Below are positions 57,723 to 64,000 of a stretch of DNA of 64,000 nt, piece after piece. Under the pieces are notes generated by a model. That model had not been told where the DNA came from. It saw only the letters and a program-made list of their open reading frames with translations, and ran no database searches. Location of the stretch: contig NC_135719.1 in the NCBI RefSeq assembly GCF_964656455.1, forward strand, positions 133,981,284-134,045,283. The letters run 5' to 3'. A program made the translations under genes and the position numbers. Each line of letters opens with the position of its first letter. Position 1 is the first letter of the stretch. This DNA comes from Halichoerus grypus. Its lineage: Eukaryota; Chordata; Mammalia; Carnivora; Phocidae.

Positions 57723-59329
57723 ACACACACACACCCCCCCCCACTTTTTTTTTTTTTAACCAGGGCTTACAGTGTTATTTTATATATCAAATGATCTAAT
57801 AAAAGTAAAAATATAGTAGAAAATAATGAAGGATTATATACACTTTGCCTCTCAACTGGCATTAAAATATCCTTCCCATTTGGCAGATCTATACTTGAAT
57901 GAGGCCAACTGTTCATAAATTATCTAGTAATCATCAGTCAGCCTCAAATATTGCAGCATAAATTTTTGTTTTGTTTTGTTTTGTTTTTTTCCTCTTGCTG
58001 TTCTTCTGAAATTTTCTGCAATTATCAGATATTTTCTGCTCAGACAGTAAAATCTGTTTCTCAAACTCCAAGGAAACAATTATTTAGAGCTCGCCACACA
58101 CAGAAAGAGATAACATGCTTATGTATGAGATGGATAGAAGGCGGTATCAATCAATATTATAATGCCAGTCACACAGGAGAAAATAAATACTAGGTGATTT
58201 GATTACTCTTTTCTCCCAAGTATCAAATGGTCTTTAAAGTTTCTTACTGAAATCACTCTTTATCTTTCCCATTAGATCAGGTATCGGTGTTAGCCAAGAA
58301 AGTAATGGTTTTGTATGTGGGGTCCAATAAACAGAGCTTAAAAGTTTATTATCAAACATATTGCACGCTGCAATAAAAGTGATCTATGCTCCTGGAACAT
58401 ATTCAGCACATAGAAAAATGCTGCAGGGCCAAGATGGGTGTTTGTCAACCCCTTGGAAAAGCAGCTCTTCACAGAAGGAAACATCAGCTTGCCAGAATAC
58501 ATTCTTTCACTCTCAAATACAAAATCAGTTCCAATTGAAAATACTTTAGAGAACATGCTATGCAAATAGAATGGATTTAGCATTTACCGAATGAATCAAA
58601 TCTGGGCTCTGTGCAAAAGCCCGGATCTGGATCTACATACTGAAACGTGAAGACTAATTCCATTAATTTCCTAGAAGTTCTTATCTTTGCAGTCCTGTGG
58701 CACTCTTCTCTTTCATATTAGAAGTGGCAGTCTGGTGGCCGATGAGGGCATTCTTGCTTAGGCATGTGCATTTTTGTCTTGTGCAGCATTTTAAAAAAGA
58801 TTGAGCCAACAATAAAGATATTGAGAACTTTTACACTAAAGCTCAGATATAAGTTTCTCTGGAAAAATCAAAGCTCTGGCCCTCATGGCTTCTTTTCCTC
58901 ACAGGGTCACAACAGCTACACCTCACAGACAGGACAGGAGCCCAAGTAGTCTAGACTCCCTGTGCTTCCGGTGGTTTTCTGATGGGAGGCCAAGGGTCAG
59001 TGGAGATTTGTCCATGTGCTACATTGTTGCTTTTTCTACAGGAGAAATATTATTGCTCTGTGTCCATGTTACCAAGAGGAAAGGCATGAGAGAAAATACA
59101 AAAGGGAAATTAGTTGTTTTCTTTGTGGGAATGAAGAATATCTCTATTTGTTTGATAAGCAAAATTATTTTTTTAAGTTAGTGCCTTTAGGAAAGCATAA
59201 CCCCCAACTTGCTTCTCTAATTTACATCACCATTGTTGTCCTTAAGGCATCTGAGTTTGTAAACCCTGTCCTAGTTAAACCAAAATTCACCTGAAACGTG
59301 TCTTCTTGCCATATCCTGCATATATCTTG
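57723..59329. other. Unassigned sequence
   Basis: Starts with short CA, C and T runs (57724-57760). Several open frames of 60-98 codons (57951-58193, 58361-58549, 58885-59181, 59016-59294) have no recognisable domain. Confidence 0.35.
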
Positions 59330-59500
59330 TATTTTCACCCCCTTTTATTCACAGAGCTCTCAGTTCCTGGCATGACCTCTTCACCCCCTTCATCCTCTTA
59401 AAATCACAAGTTTCTTCACTGACAGGTCATGTCCCATCTTCTCTTTGAAACCTGTACCATGTTCATGATGATTGGCAAGTGATGATGAACAGGGTGACTT
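59330..59500 (+). repeat. Possible L2 LINE fragment
   Basis: 'cctcttaaaatcacaagttt', 'cactgacaggtcatgtccca' and 'ctctttgaaacctgtacca' weakly recall the L2 3' region. Confidence 0.3.
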
Positions 59501-61624
59501 CTCTCATGTAGGTGACTTACGTGTTGTTTAAATTCTTATCTTATCACACTATCATGTTTACAAACTCTAGAGAACAAGCTCCAGTTGCTCTGTGTTTCCT
59601 TTCTTCCTTGTGCATACCCAATTTTTTTTTAATTGATTTCCTGATTTATTCTTATTTGAGCAGCAAAGAACAAAGAACCTGTCAGATCTCCAAGGCAGTG
59701 AAGCCTTGGAGCAGTGAAGCCACTCAGCATAATTTTCTCCCCCTTTCTTCTGTTTTTTTTTTCTCCCCTCTCCCCACACATACTGAAATAGCATCTAGAC
59801 ATGAATGCATCCTGCACCCACATCTTGGACCAATCTGGTAATCACCTGGATCCAAACCTGAAGGCATGGTATGAATTTTCTCTTATAATAGACAATACAA
59901 TGAGTAGTTGAACATGTGTAAACATATAAAGCAACTAGAGAAAAGTGATCCCTAAGGAAATAGACTGCTCAGTATGTTTTGAAAACATTCAGCAGGAAGA
60001 CAATGCCAAAGGGATTTCACTAGGAAATTCCATTTTATTTCCATAGCTTCTTGAGTAGCTAAAATTTAAATATTTGGGTTTGAGGATTTTGCGCTTTGCT
60101 ATGTGGCTTGTTATGTTTAGTGTCTGCCTTTTTATAATATGTCAAATAAAAATTGTCAAGTTCATCCTTTAGCAAAGCACACACAATAATTCTCATCTTT
60201 TGCTGAAGGTTTTTGTTCATGAAAAAAGCCTGCAAATCTCAGAAGATGAAGACTTTTCAAGAACTCATAGGCCTAGCTTGACTCTTTGATCTGGAGAACA
60301 ATGCTGTCTTTCTTGCCATATTCAGGATGATTCCATTCCTGGTTCCAAACAGGAATAATTGACGTGTACAAAAAAAAAAAAAAAAGCACCATTGAGGACC
60401 TCCCAAAAAGTTTGGAGTTTAGGTCCATGTGGTTTATTTTTATTCTTGTTTTACTAAAGCTGGTTTGCCTATTCCGTAAGCATATGCACCATATGCGACT
60501 GAAGACTGTTAAAAGCTCTTTTAAACAGAAATCCCAAAAAGAAAGAAATGAGATTAAACAGAGAGAAAATGAAATTAGCGGTTCTTTGCAATGTGTGTTT
60601 AGAGAGGAAGTCTGACAAGAGAGAATTAATGTGCCTAAATTCTTGGTAGATGCAGTGGTACATTCATAAAGGGTGGAGTGCAAGAAATAAATTTAAAAAA
60701 CAATGTTACTTTTTCAAAACACAGTTCCCTAAATGAGAGCCAAGAATACGCACAGAGACCCACTGCCTTGTTTTTCTGATAGTTGGGCTAGACCTTCATC
60801 ATCTGGTAGAATACGAGAACATGTGATTAAAATCATCTGACATTTTTCTTTCTTCCTTAACATATGGAAGATGTGCAGCCCATGAATATAGATTCAAAAA
60901 TCCAGAAGCCAGATTTTATCTAACAGCCAATAAATCAGGACTCTTGAGTTTTGTCTTCTGGTCATAGAGGCAAGGCATGCAGCTTACTAACTTTAGTCCT
61001 AGTCTGTTAAAGGAAAGAAGAAGAATCAATACTTAAGGACTCTGTGAAGATAAATAGCACTCAGCACCGAGTAAGTACTCAGTAAGTGAGTTTTGTAATG
61101 GATTTTAGATGTGGAAGCTACTATTTTGTAAATGCTTGTCATTTGAGACAAGTCTTTTTTGCAGTCATCATTGTGTGGTGTAATCAGTAGGCTTAGCTTC
61201 AAGTAGGAAATTGAATAAAATAACTCAATGTCACAAAGAAAATTAGAAGGCAGAGGGCAACTTGGGAATTTCCCAAGGTCATATGAGTAAGGGCAGAACC
61301 AGTATGAAAAAAATAAATGTTTTCCCTTCAATCTATATCTGGTCTTATCCACCAGTTACCTAAGTATCCCTAAATACGAAATAGGAAAAAAAAAAAAAAA
61401 AACCTCAAAAAACAAAAAAGCACCCACATGAGATATTGTGTTTGCAATGCACCTTGTTGTCATCCTTGGCCTCACAAACATCTAGACCTCAAAGTAAATT
61501 GCTGTGTATCTCTAGGACCAGGCACCAAGCTTTATCCTATAAGATGCTGGTTATCAAAGAGTTCAGAAATGCAAACTCAGAAGTCAGACTGCCTGAATTA
61601 AAAACCTATCTTCATCATTATATT
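59501..61624. other. Unassigned sequence
   Basis: Contains an A17 tract (about 60369-60385), another A-rich tract (61384-61401) and a small duplicated word GCAGTGAAGCC (59695-59721). Open frames of up to 136 codons (60273-60683 minus; 59512-59841 plus) have no recognisable domain. Confidence 0.35.
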
Positions 61625-62152
61625 AGTAGTCCTCTACTGCTATGTAATGCATTTCCATGAATTTTGTGATAGAAAACACCACACTTTTATTATCTTGCAC
61701 CTTCTGAGAATCAGGAGTCCAGGCTCTGCAGAGCTGGGTCCTCTACTCATGGTCTCACAAGACTGCAATCAAAGATTTGTCTGGGCTATATTGTCATCTG
61801 ACACTCAGGGCTTTCTTCCAAGCTCTTTCAGGTTGTTGGCAGAATTCAGTTCTTTATGGCTGTGAAACTGGTGATTTGCTTCTTCTAAGTCAGTAGGCAA
61901 ACCACTTACTTGAAGAAAGGTCCCAGTTCCTTTTTTAGGGGCTTTCACTAGATTAAGCTGGGCTTACCTAAGATAATCTTCTTTTTAATTAACTCAAGTT
62001 CAATTTATTAAGGACCTGAATTAAATCAGCCAGTCCCTACACCATTGACATATTCTACTGGTCAGAGGCAAGTCACAGGTTTTGGCCACACTCAAGGAAA
62101 GGGTGTATATATAAGAGCATAACCCATTGGGGGTCACCTTAGGGTGGGTCTG
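61625..62152 (-). mobile_element. LTR, MaLR/MLT-like
   Basis: 'ctgctatgtaatgcatttcc', 'acttttattatcttgcacct', 'tggtctcacaagactgcaat', 'ggcagaattcagttctttat', 'tgacatattctactggtcag', 'cacactcaaggaaa' and 'gggggtcacctta' follow a MaLR-like LTR on the minus strand. Confidence 0.6.
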
Positions 62153-62189
62153 CACCGATTACTTATAAAATAAACTCTGGGCAAAGTAA

Positions 62190-62320
62190 CATCTCAGAAG
62201 CATCAATTTCCAAATCTGTGAAAGGAAACTAACAGACGAACCTGCCTCCTAGAACTGCTTTGAGTATTGAATAAAAACATGTATTTAGAACACTTAATAT
62301 AATGACAGCATGTTCATAGA
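62190..62320 (+). repeat. MIR SINE fragment
   Basis: 'atcaatttccaaatctgtga', 'cctgcctcctagaactgctt' and 'tgagtattgaataaaaacat' follow the MIR 3' half. Confidence 0.6.
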
Positions 62321-62437
62321 ATGTGTTAGCTTTTGTTTTCAACGGGTGTATTATGCACAAGATAAACCATTTCAAACAGTTTGAGTTGTCTTGAATTATT
62401 TTACATAGGTTGGCTATGTATAATAAATTAATAGAGT

Positions 62438-62546
62438 ACATATATGTGTATACATATGTGTTTATGTATACATACATATCTTATATGTCTATGTGTGTGT
62501 ATAGACACATAACTTATGACATATGTGTAGTCATATACATACACAT
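62438..62546. repeat. Degenerate alternating TG/TA/CA low-complexity DNA
   Basis: Alternating purine-pyrimidine words (TATATGTGTATACATATGTG and relatives) including inverted copies of GTATACAT/ATGTATAC. Confidence 0.8.
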
Positions 62547-62604
62547 GAGAAAGTCTCATCAAACCTTTATTCTCAGGTCCTGCCTTAAGGTTAATTATGG
62601 GTAG

Positions 62605-62801
62605 GGGTGCCTGGGTGGCTCAGTCAGTTAAGCATCTGCCTTCGGCTCAGATCATGGTCCCGGTGTCCTGGAATCGAGCCCCGCATCGGGCTCCCTGCTC
62701 AGCAGGAAGCCTGCTTCTCCCTCTCCCACTCCCCCTGCTTGTGTTTCCTCTCTCACTATCTCTCTCTCTGTCAAATAAATAAATAAAATCTTTAAAAAAA
62801 A
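62605..62801 (+). mobile_element. Can-SINE, young-looking copy
   Basis: GGGGTGCCTGGGTGGCTCAG head, GGAATCGAGCCCC box, CT-rich body, AAATAAATAAATAAAATCTTT and A10 tail. 18-bp target-site duplication AAGGTTAATTATGGGTAG at 62587-62604 and 62802-62819. Confidence 0.97.
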
Positions 62802-62819
62802 AAGGTTAATTATGGGTAG

Positions 62820-63275
62820 AAGTGCATATTGAATTAATAAATTATCTCTTCAACTTCTAAGTGCAAGTTCTTTTAAATAAATGATAAACCTCATTTATAA
62901 GATTCTGGTAAATAGAAACATTCCCAAACTGTGTTCCATGAAACTCTTATATTATAAGGACTAGGTCATGAGAGGATCACACAGTTAAATAAGTTCAGAA
63001 TGTTTAGTTTAAGTAGTATTTTAAGGTTTTTCTTATTTCAGGCAAAATTTCTAAAATGTTGTTGAACACAGAACCCTCCCTTCCCTTCTAAGCATCTCTG
63101 GAGCTCCTATTCTTCAAAAGGCCCTCCAGGAAATTCTGGTCTAGATGTTCACACCAAAAGGGAGATCCTCAAAGACATATCTGTGATGATGACCACTTTC
63201 CCTATTCATCTTCACATGATGATTCATTTTTCTTGTAGTGTTTGAGCACTTACCAATAGACTTCTGTGTGCCAGA
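62820..63275. other. Unassigned sequence
   Basis: Nothing recognised. Confidence 0.35.
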
Positions 63276-63672
63276 CTATTATGGACTGAAAGTTTACATT
63301 TCCTCCAAATTCATATGTTGAAGCCTTAACCCCAATGTGATAGTACTTGAAGATGTGGATTTTGATGAGATGAGGTTATAAAGGTAGTGTTTGGTTCAGT
63401 AGGATTGGTTAGTGCCATATATGTAAGGAGAGACACCAGGGAGCTTGTTCATGTTCTTTCTTTGCACACATATGTTGAGAGAAAGGCCATGTGAGCACAC
63501 AGCATGAAGACTGTTCTCTACAAGCCAGGAAGAGAGCTCTTACTGGAATCTGACCATGCTGGCACTTTGATCTCAGACTTCCAGTCTCCAGAACTGTGAA
63601 AAAATACATTTCTACTGTTTCAGCCACCCAGTCTATGCATTTTGTTATGATAGCCCAAGTTGACTAATACAC
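63276..63672 (+). mobile_element. MaLR LTR (MST type)
   Basis: 'attatggactgaaagtttac', 'tcatatgttgaagccttaac', 'aatgtgatagtacttgaaga', 'gagagacaccagggagcttg', 'tctcagacttccagtctcca' and 'ccacccagtctatgcatttt' occur in MST order. Confidence 0.88.
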
Positions 63673-63694
63673 TAATATGTCCCATAAGTCTCCT

Positions 63695-63850
63695 CACTTC
63701 ATTTTCATAATACCTCAAGGAAATAAATAATCTAAGCTACATTTTGTGGAGCCCTAGGAAGGTTAGGGAACTTAGCCATGTTCCACAACTAACAGGAGCC
63801 AGGGGTTGAACTCAACTCTTTCTAATCTTGTGTGCTTTCTATCGCATCAC
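63695..63850 (-). repeat. MIR SINE fragment
   Basis: 'gaaggttagggaacttagcc', 'aggagccaggggttgaactc' and 'gtgtgctttctatcgcatca' follow reverse MIR order. Confidence 0.65.
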
Positions 63851-64000
63851 CTCACTGATCCATTTCTAAGGAGGAAAACCCATGATTTTATTGTTGATTT
63901 AATGTTGAGATATAGCAACAGATAGCATGCACAGCTAATCAAAGTACTACCTCTTGCTGGGGGAAAAGGGCTTGAAGCAAAATAAATATCTTGAACCCTT
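63851..64000. other. Unassigned sequence at window end
   Basis: Nothing recognised. Confidence 0.35.

Overview
This window is nuclear genomic DNA from a placental mammal, almost certainly a carnivore. At least 13 copies of the tRNA-derived Can-SINE family lie here on both strands, and Can-SINEs are restricted to Carnivora. Their tail region (pyrimidine-rich segment, AATAAA repeats, TCTTT, poly-A) and the L1 3' end look like a non-canid caniform (bear, seal or mustelid type) rather than dog or cat; that last step is inference from remembered consensus sequences. There is no bacterial, plasmid or phage content.

I find no convincing host protein-coding gene, rRNA or intact tRNA gene. The only extended coding remnants come from transposons. 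The DNA is AT-rich, has no CpG-island-like stretch, and reads as intergenic DNA or a very long intron.

Layout: 0-9 kb holds L2 and MIR fragments, a solo ERV1-like LTR (1.33-1.73 kb), an MLT1 LTR (3.1-3.5 kb) and long unassigned stretches. 8.7-9.6 kb is an old L1M fragment split by a Can-SINE. 10-14 kb holds a MaLR LTR, a MER20 transposon and two splice-site-bounded candidate exons (12.62-12.73 kb minus, 13.60-13.69 kb plus). 19.40-24.46 kb is a 5'-truncated L1 with decayed ORF1 and ORF2. 24.6-30.5 kb is LTR and L1M debris around a 2.7-kb unassigned block. 33-37.5 kb has three LTR fragments of MaLR type. 37.4-38.0 kb has two Can-SINEs, one very young-looking. 47.0-51.7 kb is a nested stack: L1M, hit by an internally deleted Tigger1, hit by a Can-SINE, hit by another Can-SINE. 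52.8-57.2 kb holds five more retroposed insertions with readable target-site duplications. 61.6-63.7 kb has two more LTRs and a Can-SINE.

The elements interact only as genome parasites: L1 machinery explains the target-site duplications and A-tails of the Can-SINEs and of one short orphan retrocopy, and nesting order gives relative ages. The items most worth follow-up are the two candidate exons, the two-part L1 3' end (the distal part is also present as a separate copy), the orphan retrocopy at 57.1 kb, and two repeat-free tracts (41.3 and 46.4 kb) that could be conserved regulatory DNA. Family names were assigned by eye from remembered consensus sequences; boundaries of MIR, L2 and L1M pieces are approximate.
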